Part shown: piece after piece, positions 1-8,397 of the stretch
Layout: the number at the start of each line of letters is the position of its first letter
Position numbering within the stretch: the stretch's first letter is position 1
NCBI RefSeq assembly: GCF_009765835.1
Contig: NZ_LMUS01000006.1
Span: forward strand, 372,001-436,000
Source of the DNA: Granulicella sp. L56
GTDB taxonomy: Bacteria; Acidobacteriota; Terriglobia; Terriglobales; Acidobacteriaceae
Reading direction: 5' to 3'
Length of the DNA stretch: 64,000 bases
Made by a program: the position numbers and the translations under genes
The notes under the pieces: generated by a model
Database searches by the model: none
What the model was told of the DNA's origin: nothing
The model's input: only the letters and a program-made list of their open reading frames with translations

Positions 1-436
1 TCGCCTCCTCCGCATCCTTGGTGGTGCAGGAACGGGTGTTAATGAGGATCAGGCCGTCGGTAAAGCGGCTCTCCATAATCTGATCGCGCGTAGCCCGCCC
101 CGGTCTTCCCGAAGGCGAAAATACAAGCAGGTTATAGCCCCGACGCATCAAGGTGCTCTGAATGCCGGACAAGGCCTGGGCTATGAATCGGTTGAAGAAG
201 ATCGGATCGCGAAGCGGAACCACCAATCCGAGCAGTCTGGTGCGGCGTTCGGCCAGCGCCTTGGCCAGTTCATTGGGATAATAGCCCATCTCCGCGGCGA
301 TGCGAACGATCTTCTTGCGCGTTGCCGCACTCACGCGTGTTGACTCCGACTTATTCAACGCGATCGAGACGGCGGCAGTGGAGACGCCAATCCGTTTCGC
401 AATATCGGACAATCTAGGCACAAACGTGCTCTTCAT
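1..436 (-). CDS. LacI-family transcriptional regulator (partial, C-terminus beyond window)
   Basis: Read on the minus strand from an ATG at 436, the protein begins MKSTFVPRLSDIAKRIGVST and continues with AVSIALNKS and RVSAATRKKI, the classic LacI/GalR helix-turn-helix plus hinge. After it comes the start of the periplasmic-binding-protein-like core (RLLGLVVP, then DPIFFNRFIAQALSGIQ). About 145 residues are visible and the frame is still open at base 1, so most of the effector domain is missing. LacI proteins normally bind operators next to the catabolic genes they control. This one is divergent from the FAD oxidoreductase at 655, which suggests local control of that gene, probably in response to a carbohydrate. 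The ligand cannot be told. Confidence 0.9.
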   Translation of the reverse strand, partial: MKSTFVPRLSDIAKRIGVSTAAVSIALNKSESTRVSAATRKKIVRIAAEMGYYPNELAKALAERRTRLLGLVVPLRDPIFFNRFIAQALSGIQSTLMRRGYNLLVFSPSGRPGRATRDQIMESRFTDGLILINTRSCTTKDAEEA

Positions 437-553
437 CGCATCCTTCTCGGTGTGCAAACTCACAGTGGCTGTGCGCTATCCATCCTAATGCACAAAGAGA
501 CCGCTCCGCTCACATTTTGCTGGTTTAAGATAGATCAAGCGGCTAACTTCAAA

Positions 554-582
554 GAAATATTCATTATTTCAGAAATTTGACA
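554..582 (+). promoter_or_regulatory. candidate promoter and operator of the FAD oxidoreductase gene
   Basis: A perfect inverted repeat GAAATA-TTCAT-TATTTC lies at 554-570. It sits just upstream of a consensus-like -35 hexamer TTGACA at 577-582. A weak TACGGA about 16 bases further could be the -10. It lies between the LacI-type regulator and the oxidoreductase, so it may be a control site, but it lacks the central CG typical of LacI operators. This is inference from position and symmetry only. Confidence 0.3.
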
Positions 583-654
583 TAACATGGATCGCGCATA
601 CGGATGGTACGAGTCCACGATGCAAACATGCTCGGGAAAGGTACGGAGCCAATC

Positions 655-3099
655 ATGTCGATTAATCGCAGAGGATTTATGGGACGCATCGCCTTGGCGG
701 CTGGCGCGTTAGGCCCATGGACGCCCAAGTCTCTCCTGGCGGATGAAACCTCTCATCCCACCCTCGAATCAGCATCCCCCGCAGCAAGGCAGCATCACGA
801 GCACGATCCGGCTTCGAGCAGAAAAAAGGGATATATCCGGCCGAATACGATCCAGATCGTCCAGCAAAGCTATGATCTGATCGTTGTTGGAGGCGGCATC
901 TCCGGCGTATGCGCCGCAATCAGCGCCGCGCGTAACGGGATGCATGTGGCCCTGGTGCATGAGCGATCCATGCTTGGCGGCAACTCCTCCAGCGAGGTCC
1001 GGCTGTACCCGGAAGAGACCTGTGGCTTCAGTACATGGGTCAAGGAGGCCGGCATCCTCGAAGAGATGTCCGTCGAAGAACGGGCCCGCAACTGGGAGCC
1101 GTCCATCGAAGGGCTCATGAACTCGCAATGGGACCTGGTGCTTTACGAATGGGCGAGGCGCGAAAACAAACTGCACCTCCTTCTAAATACCACCATGCGT
1201 GAAGTAGAGATGAAGGATGAGTCACACATTCTCGCCATCCATGCCGCGCAGCTTGGAACCGAGAAGGGTTTCATCCTCGACGCGCCTCTCTTTGTCGACG
1301 CGTCCGGCGACGGCGTTCTGGGATACAGGGCTGGCGCCGCATTCCGTTGGGGATGCGAAGCGCGATCAGAGTACGGCGAGCATCTGGCGCCTGCCGAGCA
1401 CAACGAAAACCTGATGGGAAACACTCTCTTCTTTCGTGCCCGGGATACGGGCAAGCCCATCGAATTCAAACGCCCGGAGTGGGCAGCCACATTCGATACC
1501 GAAGCAGACCTCACGCATCGTGGGCATGGCTTCATCGAAGGAGGATACTGGTGGATCGAAGTAGGTCATCCTTTGCATCCCATTCGCGATAACGAAGAGA
1601 TCCGCGATGAAGCTCTGCGCCAACTACTCGGCGTATGGGATCACATCAAAAACCACTGCACCGAATCGGACATTCGCGAACGAGCGAGAAGTTACGCACT
1701 GGAGTTCGTCGGTTTCTGGCCCTATAAACGTGAGTCTCGCAGGGTCATAGGAGATTCCGTCCTGACAGAGAAGGATATTCGTATGCCTTCGGTTCGCCCC
1801 GATGACATCGCCTACGGTGCCTGGGGCGTAGATATTCACGTCTCCGGCGGCATTGAGACGAGGCAAACCGAGCCCTACCCCGATCCTCGGAGCGACGCCA
1901 ACTTCGCCGAGCGCGGAACCATTCCCTACGGCATTCCTCTACGCGCCTGCTACTCAAAAAACATTCACAATCTGCTCACCGCAGGCCGTCCCATCAGCGC
2001 AAGCTATGTTGCCTTTGCTTCCTCCCGCGTACTGCCGACCGGCGCAATCGTAGGCCAGGGAGTCGGTGTTGCAGCAGCCCTATGCAAGCAGTATGCGTGC
2101 GAACCAAGCGTCATCGCCCGGGACCACGCCTTCGAGCTGCAACAGATCCTGCTACGCCAAGACGCCTCTATCCCTGGGGTAGTCAATGCAGATAAAAATG
2201 ATCTAGCCAGAAGCGCACAGGCCACCTCCAGCAGCAATGCGCGGCTCTCCTTTCCGGAGTCGGATGCTTTTCATGCTGCGGCGTTACCCCTCGGTCAACT
2301 CTTTCCGGTCTCGACTAATCAGCTAGACAGTGTTGAACTCCTGCTTCACTCAAAGGCGCAGACACCCACAACCGTAAAGCTCTCACTATGGAAGGCGCAA
2401 TCGGTCTGGGATCTTCGACCAACTAAGGTGCTGACGACTTCTTCGGCAACCGTTCAGCCACAGCAGAGAGGATACGTCTCCTTCCCTCTGAATTTTCATG
2501 CCGAACCCGGCAGCCTCTACTTCATCCAGATAGGCGCGAATCCAGAGATAGCCTGGTCGCTCTATACCGACAAAATGGGCGTTCCATCCCTTGTTCCCGC
2601 AGGCACAACTCCCGCCGATGATCCTGGCGGCTCGATGTGTCGGCCCCTGACCCGGGGCAAGTCGTTTGCGATGCGCGTGACGCCAGAGCAACGCCCCTAC
2701 ACCGCCCAGAATGTAGTTACCGGGACCAACCGTCCGGATAGGTGGACCAATATCTTCAAGTCTGACCCAAAGCAGGCCTTACCTGCTTGGATCGAGCTCA
2801 ACTGGCAAAAACCTGCTCGCTTTAATCAGATACAGCTCACCTTTGATACGGACCTGAACCGGCGCACGTCTCTGCCAATGTTTCGCAATCCAGACTGCGT
2901 GAAAAGCTATACCATTGCGGTTCTTCAGCACGGTGGATGGAAGACAGTGGTGGTGGAAAAAGATAACTACGCTCGCCGTCGCGTCCACACCATCGAACCC
3001 ACAACCGCAGACAAGATTCGCGTTTCGATCTACGAAACAAACGGTGCCATGCAGGCTCGAATCTATGAAGTTCGCGTCTACAACGAGGAGAGAGCGTAA
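655..3099 (+). CDS. secreted FAD-dependent oxidoreductase with C-terminal discoidin-like domain
   Basis: A protein of 814 residues starting at the ATG at 655, which has CGGAG seven bases upstream; an in-frame ATG at 604 lacks such a site. The N-terminus (INRRGFMGRIALAAGALGP) looks like a twin-arginine signal, implying export of a folded, cofactor-loaded enzyme. Around residues 75-105 is a dinucleotide-binding fold (VVGGGISGVCAA) followed by GGNSSSEVR, typical of the FAD_oxidored family (PF12831) found in polysaccharide-utilisation loci. The last ~270 residues look like two beta-sandwich segments; the last (LPAWIELNWQKPARFNQIQL) resembles F5/8-type C domains. The substrate is unknown. The neighbouring LacI regulator suggests a role in sugar or plant-polymer breakdown. 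Confidence 0.8.
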   Translation: MSINRRGFMGRIALAAGALGPWTPKSLLADETSHPTLESASPAARQHHEHDPASSRKKGYIRPNTIQIVQQSYDLIVVGGGISGVCAAISAARNGMHVALVHERSMLGGNSSSEVRLYPEETCGFSTWVKEAGILEEMSVEERARNWEPSIEGLMNSQWDLVLYEWARRENKLHLLLNTTMREVEMKDESHILAIHAAQLGTEKGFILDAPLFVDASGDGVLGYRAGAAFRWGCEARSEYGEHLAPAEHNENLMGNTLFFRARDTGKPIEFKRPEWAATFDTEADLTHRGHGFIEGGYWWIEVGHPLHPIRDNEEIRDEALRQLLGVWDHIKNHCTESDIRERARSYALEFVGFWPYKRESRRVIGDSVLTEKDIRMPSVRPDDIAYGAWGVDIHVSGGIETRQTEPYPDPRSDANFAERGTIPYGIPLRACYSKNIHNLLTAGRPISASYVAFASSRVLPTGAIVGQGVGVAAALCKQYACEPSVIARDHAFELQQILLRQDASIPGVVNADKNDLARSAQATSSSNARLSFPESDAFHAAALPLGQLFPVSTNQLDSVELLLHSKAQTPTTVKLSLWKAQSVWDLRPTKVLTTSSATVQPQQRGYVSFPLNFHAEPGSLYFIQIGANPEIAWSLYTDKMGVPSLVPAGTTPADDPGGSMCRPLTRGKSFAMRVTPEQRPYTAQNVVTGTNRPDRWTNIFKSDPKQALPAWIELNWQKPARFNQIQLTFDTDLNRRTSLPMFRNPDCVKSYTIAVLQHGGWKTVVVEKDNYARRRVHTIEPTTADKIRVSIYETNGAMQARIYEVRVYNEERA

Positions 3100-3127
3100 A
3101 TCCGCGTCCTCCGAGGGGTGCCCCAAA

Positions 3128-3166
3128 CACTTGGCTTGCCGAAGCCGGACTTCTGCAAGCCAAGTG
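3128..3166 (+). terminator. perfect 12-bp inverted repeat after the oxidoreductase gene
   Basis: CACTTGGCTTGC at 3128-3139 pairs perfectly with 3155-3166 around a 15-base loop, 29 bases after the stop codon of the oxidoreductase. There is no T-run after it, so it is either a transcript-end hairpin without a U-tract or an inverted repeat marking the start of the accessory tract. Confidence 0.45.
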
Positions 3167-3244
3167 GAATCAATCGCTCGTGCCAATCCATCTGAATCAT
3201 AGGGTTGGGTTTCCACGATAGCCGATAATACACTCATTGTTAGG

Positions 3245-3296
3245 TTGAGATGCTAGTGCCGCAAGGCATAGGGGTTCAAGTCCCTCGTCCTCACCA
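3245..3296 (+). pseudogene. 3' fragment of a tRNA-Leu(GAG) gene
   Basis: The sequence holds an anticodon loop TTGAGAT (anticodon GAG) and the 3' anticodon stem GCTAG. It continues with a long variable arm TGCC-GCAA-GGCA, a T-arm AGGG-GTTCAAG-TCCCT, the acceptor 3' strand GTCCTCA and an encoded CCA. The 5' half is missing: no TGAGGAC acceptor strand or D-arm lies upstream, and the bases before the loop do not pair properly with GCTAG. Such 3' halves are the usual footprint of site-specific integration into a tRNA gene, so this marks one edge of the accessory tract. It is unlikely to be a working tRNA. Confidence 0.8.
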
Positions 3297-4086
3297 TCCT
3301 TTTACATCAATCCGTTACGATCGACCCTCAAAATCAGCCTTCTTGTTTTGGGACTGCAGCGGTCCGTCAGCGATTTTCAGTGTTGACTTCGGCTATGAGT
3401 TAGGCAAGGTGGCGGTACGACGGCGTTGGACGCGCCGTGCCCCTGACCATTAGCAAGTGGAATCTTACTAATGGCTGACCTCGATATATCCCCGTCTCAA
3501 TCTGTGCGCAAGTGCCGTTCGCCGTGCGGCGACAACTTCATACATGGCTTATCAGGTAGTCGGCTACAGTCTGGGGATAGCGGAACATGCGAGCGGCCGG
3601 CGAAGCTAGAACGCGGCTTCACGGGAGAGTTCATTAGGAAGGTTCTAACGCCCCTGATAGACGCTCCACATCACAGCAATGCATGGGGTGCGGTAACATG
3701 CACGCCCATCAGACGAAAGATCATTGTTGCGACGTAGCCACGGCAGGAAGCCGAGCAGTCTGACAAGGAAGGGTTTGATTACTCATCTCGAAAGTCAGCT
3801 CGCTGCGAAGCATCGGTCAGGCAAAAACCGCATGGCTGGCCATTAGCCAAAGATACTTCGATCGCTTCCGCACACTGGATCGGCGGACTGTCAGGAATCA
3901 CGTTCGTCGATTTAACTAAGCCTGTTGTAATAGACCTCTATCCGCAGACTCAATATGGGATATCAGGTTGGTAAGGAGATCGTGAACACCCGAGGTTGGG
4001 CTCTTTAATTGTTGTCATGTTTAGGGACGGCCGATTCCCTGCCCTACGATAGTAGTGCTTCTGCGTAAGCCCTAGCAGCACTTCGC
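3297..4086. other. apparently decayed non-coding stretch inside the accessory tract
   Basis: About 790 bases with no open frame that I recognise. Two short frames (3250-3453 and 3471-3737) show no familiar motif and have no good ribosome-binding site. Given the broken genes on its right and the tRNA fragment on its left, this is most likely degraded mobile or transferred DNA. I see no terminal repeats or transposase motifs. Confidence 0.5.
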
Positions 4087-4318
4087 TCACAAATAACTGC
4101 GGCACTGCGTTACCCGCATGGCGACTACACGGGCAACATCTTCCGGCTGGACTTTCTTGTCAGAATTGCCACCACTACGTCCAAAATTCGTGTTGACCGA
4201 TCCGGGGGCGATGACGGAAACACGAATATTGTGCTGCCGCAACTCTTCGGCCACGGAATAGGTTACTCCATTCAAACTCAAACTCCATTTTGAGGCCGAG
4301 TAGGCCGCCCCGTTTGCG
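4087..4318 (-). pseudogene. truncated short-chain dehydrogenase/reductase remnant
   Basis: Read on the minus strand, one open frame contains NGAAYSASKWSLSLNG, which holds the catalytic YxxxK of classical SDR enzymes. EELRQHNIRVSVIAPGSVNT and QPEDVARVVAM follow, the usual substrate-loop and C-terminal region. The N-terminal Rossmann half with its glycine motif is absent, because the frame runs straight into the arsC remnant at about 4319. The C-terminus also stops early (RVTQCRSYL). It is the last third of an oxidoreductase, without a start codon of its own, and is surely inactive. Confidence 0.75.
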
Positions 4319-4326
4319 AGGGAATT

Positions 4327-4602
4327 ATGCCCGGCGAGCCCGGCCTACGGGTGCATCCCGAGGTTCTGGCTGTCATGCCAGAAGGTTGGCATCGATCTGA
4401 GCGAAGCGATGCCTCAAAAGCTGACGCAGGAACTGGCCCGGGAAGCGCAGTTGCTCATCACGATGGGCTGCGGAGACAAATGCCCCTATGTTCCAGGGCT
4501 AACGCCGGTATGATTGACCTCTACCCGACCCTAAAGGCCGTCCTCTGGATGAAGTGCGTGCCGTACGAGAGGACACCCGTAGTCGGGTCTCAACACTCGT
4601 GA
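4327..4602 (+). pseudogene. arsC: broken arsenate reductase (ArsC, thioredoxin-coupled/LMW-phosphatase type)
   Basis: Three frames must be joined to read the gene. The first gives RVHPEVLAVM. The second, one base shifted from about 4376, gives KVGIDLSEAMPQKLTQELA and then AQLLITMGCGDKCPYVPGL. The third gives DPKGRPLDEVRAVRED. These match the C-terminal two thirds of ArsC of the low-molecular-weight phosphatase fold, including the GCGDxCP loop. Where relatives have DWPLPDPKG, the Trp codon reads TGA. Two frameshifts, a nonsense codon and a missing N-terminal P-loop (CxxNxxRS) make this a clear pseudogene. It abuts the SDR remnant head to head, so both were cut at one junction. Confidence 0.75.
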
Positions 4603-4660
4603 ATACTGAAGGGTTCACAAAGGATTAGCCATAGATGGAATTAACGATTGGAGATGACTT

Positions 4661-4681
4661 CCGGATTTGTCGGCAATCCGG
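4661..4681. repeat. 7-bp inverted repeat (CCGGATT/AATCCGG)
   Basis: CCGGATT at 4661-4667 and AATCCGG at 4675-4681 form a small hairpin between the arsC remnant and the 3' end of the TetR gene. No T-run follows on either strand. Its role is unknown; it may be a weak terminator. Confidence 0.3.
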
Positions 4682-4796
4682 TTGTAACCGGCTGACACCA
4701 TACAGATCACGCAATCACTTTATCTAAGAGCTTTGGCCGTCGCCCACCGCGCCACATCCACAATTCCAACGACTCCTAAGTGGACGGAAGCTGTTA

Positions 4797-5471
4797 TTAC
4801 TTTGAGGCACTGGGCCGGCCGGATCGCTTAGAGATTGCGCTCTTCGGCAATCGCGGAACAACCTGAACGCCCGCCCAAAGCGTTGCGATCGTTTGCTCGA
4901 CCACGAGAGTCTGGTCAGTCAAGCCAGGCACAGCCCCTTGGATGACCATGAGTGTGGCGAGGCCAAAGATAGTGAACCACCAGGTGTGGGCTACTACTAT
5001 GTCACTACTTGGCAATCCTTCATCCCTGGCAACATCGAAAAAGAGCTGCACGAAACGACCGAACAGCGGCGCGCCAATGTCGTTGATGTATTCCCCAGCG
5101 CGGACGCCGTTGCGGTTCTCAGGCCCGAAGAAGACGTTACGGAACTGCTGTGGATGGGCAGTGCAGAATTGAATCAAGCCGCGTGAAGTGGCAAAAAGAC
5201 GCTCTTTCGGTGCAAGATGTTTAGCTGCAATCGCGTCGAAGTTCTGAACCAGCAGCCCGATCGTCTCGCTGCTCAACTCGGCAAGAATGTGCCATTTGTC
5301 AGGAAAATGCTGGTAGATCACGGCGTGCGTATAGCCGATCTCTTTAGCGATCGCACGAAGCGTCACGGCTTCGTAGCCGCGATCGGCGAACATTTTGCTA
5401 GCGGCCGCAAGGATTTCGCCCCGCAGCCTTTCCTTACGCTCTACCCGACGACTTGGTGATGTGGATGTCAC
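4797..5471 (-). CDS. TetR/AcrR-family transcriptional regulator
   Basis: A 224-residue protein with a GTG start. The N-terminal helix-turn-helix is clear: ILAAASKMFADRGYEAVTLR, then AIAKEIGYTHAVIYQHFPDKW, at about residues 17-62. The C-terminal part (FFGPENRNG; WWFTIFGLATLMV) looks like the WHG-type ligand domain (TetR_C_33) often found beside small redox genes. It is divergent from the DUF4386 gene. The space between them holds a symmetric ATAACC/GGTTAT array, and a related site precedes the Rossmann gene at 6635, so it probably represses itself and the cluster to its right. The inducer is unknown. Confidence 0.85.
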   Translation of the reverse strand: MTSTSPSRRVERKERLRGEILAAASKMFADRGYEAVTLRAIAKEIGYTHAVIYQHFPDKWHILAELSSETIGLLVQNFDAIAAKHLAPKERLFATSRGLIQFCTAHPQQFRNVFFGPENRNGVRAGEYINDIGAPLFGRFVQLFFDVARDEGLPSSDIVVAHTWWFTIFGLATLMVIQGAVPGLTDQTLVVEQTIATLWAGVQVVPRLPKSAISKRSGRPSASK

Positions 5472-5520
5472 TTCAATAGCTTAGCCCCTTTTGACGATTT
5501 TTGCGACCTATTGTTTATTT

Positions 5521-5544
5521 ATAACCATAGGTTATGTTATAACC
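5521..5544. promoter_or_regulatory. probable TetR operator: ATAACC-3-GGTTAT-3-ATAACC array
   Basis: Three alternating half-sites, ATAACC (5521-5526), GGTTAT (5530-5535) and ATAACC (5539-5544), each separated by three bases, give two overlapping palindromes. The array lies 50 bases upstream of the TetR start and about 150 bases before the DUF4386 gene. A related element occurs at 6554-6564. Overlapping palindromes are usual for TetR proteins that bind as paired dimers. Assignment to this regulator is inferred from position. Confidence 0.55.
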
Positions 5545-5640
5545 GATGGAGAACAGGGCGAGCATAGCCGGCAACGCTTTCGGCATAGACGGCAGATGAC
5601 GCTTCGCCGAGGAACAGTTTTGCGCCCCTACGCTACCGCA

Positions 5641-5672
5641 GAAATCCCACGGAACCGTCGGACGCTAGCTGC
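5641..5672 (+). repeat. leader repeat A, copy 1
   Basis: CCCACGGAAC followed by CGGA and GCTAGCTGC, just upstream of the DUF4386 start, recurs with the same order and spacing at 7354-7386 before the NmrA-like gene. I count 26 matches over 33 aligned positions, with one gap. This points to duplication of a leader or intergenic segment inside the cluster. Confidence 0.5.
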
Positions 5673-5696
5673 ATAAGTTTCATCAAGGAGGACATT

Positions 5697-6407
5697 ATGG
5701 AAGAAGTTAACGAACGCATCGCGCAGAACAAATATGCACGAATGGCGGGATTGATGTATCTGCTGGTAATTGCCGTCTTCGTCACAGGACTGTTTCTGAG
5801 GTCCAGCGTCGAAAAGAGCGGCAACTTTATAGATTCCTCGCACCGGATCGCCTCTTCCGAGCACGTATATCGGATCGGTGTTTCGGTCCAACTGAGTACG
5901 ATGCTCCTGGCGCTTTGGCTGGCGATCAGCCTTTACGTAGCTCTTCGCCCCGCAAATCGGAATCTTGCACTGGGCGCGTTTTCATTCCGATTGAGTGAGA
6001 TTGTTCTTGGCTCTATGTGGATCGTCCTGCAATTTCTCTCATCCTCCGTTCACATTGCTGCAGATCACGCAGGCATGTTCAGCGTGGGGCAGTTGAGTGA
6101 GCTTTCAGAGTTGATATCCCAGGCAGCAGCAAATTCCCTAAACGTTAGCGCCATCTTCATGGGGATGGGATCGACCATCTTCTTCTATCTCTTCCTTCGG
6201 TCCGGCTACATTCCGAGAGCACTGTCCGGGCTTGGTATCTTCGCTTCTCTGTTGGTGATTGCAGCGTGCTTCGGGAAGCTCGTTTTCCCGGAGTACACGA
6301 GCATCTTGGACGTTGCCTTTATCCCGACAGGACTTTCGGAAGTGACAACCGGTTTGTGGCTGATGGTTAAGGGGTTGAACCAGGAGTCCCCAGCACTCAA
6401 AGCGTGA
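5697..6407 (+). CDS. DUF4386-family integral membrane protein
   Basis: A 236-residue protein with AAGGAGG eight bases before its ATG. It has about six hydrophobic segments: GLMYLLVIAVFVTGLFL, then stretches around residues 63-80, 92-112, 148-168, 180-200 and 210-225. It matches the layout of DUF4386 proteins, which begin with a short N-terminal helix ending in an ARxAGxxYL-like motif (here ARMAGLMYLL). The family's biochemical role is not known. It sits directly downstream of the TetR operator array, as the first gene of the regulated side, so expression is probably TetR-controlled. No odd codon use or truncation is apparent. Confidence 0.75.
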   Translation: MEEVNERIAQNKYARMAGLMYLLVIAVFVTGLFLRSSVEKSGNFIDSSHRIASSEHVYRIGVSVQLSTMLLALWLAISLYVALRPANRNLALGAFSFRLSEIVLGSMWIVLQFLSSSVHIAADHAGMFSVGQLSELSELISQAAANSLNVSAIFMGMGSTIFFYLFLRSGYIPRALSGLGIFASLLVIAACFGKLVFPEYTSILDVAFIPTGLSEVTTGLWLMVKGLNQESPALKA

Positions 6408-6553
6408 AGAGTATCCCTTCAAGAAACGGACAGGAGAGATCCAGGGACGATTTGCGGTGCAAAAGCGCCACCCTGTCATGGCACAGCGGTTGATGCGTTT
6501 ACGAGCGCGCAAGCGTTAATCAGCTCAAAATATACAACCACTGAATAATTTGC

Positions 6554-6564
6554 AACCAATGGTT
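6554..6564. promoter_or_regulatory. second probable TetR operator (AACC-3-GGTT)
   Basis: AACC-AAT-GGTT keeps the half-site and three-base spacing of the 5521-5544 array (AACC-ATA-GGTT) and lies 70 bases before the Rossmann gene at 6635. It would place that gene under the same regulator. Confidence 0.4.
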
Positions 6565-6634
6565 AGTAGAGACCTCTAATCGTCAGGTCGCGCATTTGGA
6601 TTAGCGGCCATATACGCGACAAAGGGAGGATGCG

Positions 6635-7261
6635 ATGAAAGTTCTAGTGATTGGAGCAGCGGGCAAGAGCGGAGAGGCGCTGGTAAATGAGGCGTTGGCG
6701 GCCGGACATATGGTGACGGCTTTCGTGCGCGGTGCCGCGCAGTACAAGAAGGTGAACGTCAGAGTTGTTGCGGGCGACGTGCTGGACGCGGCCGCGGTCG
6801 ACGTTGCGGTCGCCGGACAGGATGCGGTCATCGACGCGCTGGGCGGCAAGACGCCATGGAAAGTGACGACGATGGAAACGCGCGCGGCACACAATATTGT
6901 GGAGGCGATGCGGCGCAGTGGCGTACGGCGGTTGCTGAAGATTTCGGTGGTGGGTGCGGGCGAGAGCGTTAAGAACGCCGGCTTCTTCAACAAGCACCTG
7001 CTCATGCGGACGTTTCTGCGGGGTCTGCTGGTAGACAAGGCGGGCATGGAGGCCGAGATCGAAGGCAGCAATCTGGACTGGACGCTCGTGCGACCGCCTA
7101 TGTTGACTGACGGCGACAAGACCGGCATTGCCAGGGTGCTGAGCACGGAGGGCGGCGAGAAAGCGCACAAGATTACGCGTGCCGATCTTGCGGCCTTCAT
7201 GGTGAAGGAACTCGAAAGCGGTCGGTATGTGCGTCAGGCCGTGACCGTGACGACCACCTAG
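6635..7261 (+). CDS. NAD(P)-binding Rossmann-fold oxidoreductase (atypical SDR, NAD(P)H-binding family)
   Basis: A 208-residue protein with GGGAGG upstream of the ATG. It opens MKVLVIGAAGKSGEALVNEA, the glycine-rich nucleotide-binding turn of atypical SDR proteins of the NAD_binding_10 (BVR-B/YwnB-like) type. It continues with AVIDALGGKTPW and SGVRRLLKISVVGAG, where the usual active-site region lies, and LDWTLVRPPML. Relatives include flavin reductases and nucleotide-sugar or quinone reductases; the substrate here is unknown. It is preceded by a probable TetR operator and followed by a second Rossmann gene of a different subfamily. A short N-terminal remnant of a protein of this kind lies at 8398. 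Confidence 0.8.
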   Translation: MKVLVIGAAGKSGEALVNEALAAGHMVTAFVRGAAQYKKVNVRVVAGDVLDAAAVDVAVAGQDAVIDALGGKTPWKVTTMETRAAHNIVEAMRRSGVRRLLKISVVGAGESVKNAGFFNKHLLMRTFLRGLLVDKAGMEAEIEGSNLDWTLVRPPMLTDGDKTGIARVLSTEGGEKAHKITRADLAAFMVKELESGRYVRQAVTVTTT

Positions 7262-7353
7262 CAAGGCTGCCGCGAAGATCAACCACCTCTCTCATCGAGG
7301 CGATCCGATCGGCAATGTAGAGGCCTATAGCGATTCATGCGACAGATAGCTGT

Positions 7354-7386
7354 GGAAGCCCACGGAACTAGCGGAGTGCTAGCTGC
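7354..7386 (+). repeat. leader repeat A, copy 2
   Basis: Second copy of the CCCACGGAAC...CGGA..GCTAGCTGC element seen at 5641-5672, here upstream of the NmrA-like gene. Neither copy codes for anything recognisable. Confidence 0.5.
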
Positions 7387-7410
7387 GCAACTCACAAGCT
7401 CTGGCGTTCG

Positions 7411-7432
7411 CATCAGAGCATCACCTTCGTTC
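7411..7432 (+). repeat. leader repeat B, copy 1
   Basis: CATCAGAGCATCACCTTCG plus TTC, located 20 bases before the NmrA-like start, is repeated with a single mismatch (21 of 22) at 8468-8489 before the cupin gene. Confidence 0.6.
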
Positions 7433-7451
7433 TAACAAGGAGAAAACGAGC

Positions 7452-8324
7452 ATGTATTTAGTCATGGGCATTACTGGAAATGTTGGGGGCGCCACCGCGC
7501 GGTATCTGTTGAAGCAAGGCAAACAGGTGCGAGCACTTGTGCGCAATCGCGAGAAAGCAGCGAAGTGGGCAGACCAAGGCGTGGAGTTGGTCAAGGGAGA
7601 CTGGAACGATGCGACAGCCATAGCGGCGGCGCTCAAAGGTGTTGAGGGCGTGCTTGTTATGTTGCCGACTGTATGGGCACCCTCGCCTGATTACAGAGAA
7701 GCAAAGGGCGTGATTGCTAACTATGTCGAGGCTCTGACCAAGGTAGTGCCCTCGCGGGTGGTGGCACTCTCGTCGATGGGCGCGAATAGAACAAGTGGGA
7801 TAGGGATGATCACGGCTTTATCACTTTTGGAACAAGGTTTTCGCAGCCTGCCATCTCCGGTCGCATTTGTGCGCGCAGGCGGCTTCTTCGAAAATTTTCT
7901 TTTTGGCTTAGAGGCCGCCCAGGGCGGAACACTACCGGTCTTCTACAATCCTACAAACCGGAAATCAACAATGGTCGCGTCAGACGACATCGGCGCAGAG
8001 GTGGCGACCCTTCTGACCGGGCCGGCGTGGTCAGGGCATCGCGTCATCGAGCTGGGTTCGATGGTAAGCGCGGATGAAGTCGCCGCACAATTAGGTGAAG
8101 TCCTGACACTCGACGTAAAAGCCTTTGCAGTCCCGCGTGCAGGGTGGGCGGAAGCGTTCGAGCAGTTCGGCATCCCGAAGGGCCACACGGGGCCTGCCGA
8201 ACAAATGTATGAGAGCGTTAACGCCGGATGGATGGACCTCGGAGTCGCGGGGACGGAGCACGTAGCGGGTACGACGTCCGCACGCGATGTGTTTGCGGCT
8301 GCACAGAACGCCGTCAAGGCGTAA
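7452..8324 (+). CDS. NmrA-like NAD(P)-binding protein (atypical SDR)
   Basis: A 290-residue protein with AAGGAG before its ATG. The N-terminus (MYLVMGITGNVGGATARYLL) has the GxxGxxG-type cofactor turn of the NmrA/QOR2-like atypical SDRs. KQVRALVRNREKAAKWADQG then suggests NADP(H) preference. VVALSSMGANRTSG lies where the active-site strand ends, and SDDIGAEVATLL is typical of the family's C-terminal part. Relatives are redox sensors or quinone/azo-type reductases. It follows the Rossmann gene at 6635 by 190 bases and precedes a cupin, with which it shares a leader repeat. A role in handling an aromatic or quinone compound is plausible but unproven. Confidence 0.8.
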   Translation: MYLVMGITGNVGGATARYLLKQGKQVRALVRNREKAAKWADQGVELVKGDWNDATAIAAALKGVEGVLVMLPTVWAPSPDYREAKGVIANYVEALTKVVPSRVVALSSMGANRTSGIGMITALSLLEQGFRSLPSPVAFVRAGGFFENFLFGLEAAQGGTLPVFYNPTNRKSTMVASDDIGAEVATLLTGPAWSGHRVIELGSMVSADEVAAQLGEVLTLDVKAFAVPRAGWAEAFEQFGIPKGHTGPAEQMYESVNAGWMDLGVAGTEHVAGTTSARDVFAAAQNAVKA

Positions 8325-8397
8325 GTCCGGGCCAAGCTGAATCAGCTCGGTTCTTTGGGAACTGCGGCGCTAACGCCAAGAAAGATCTAGGTCAAAC

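Noticed and set aside
3297..4086. Insertion sequence or integrase gene
   Set aside because: No terminal inverted repeats, DDE motif or tyrosine-recombinase motif could be read in any frame.
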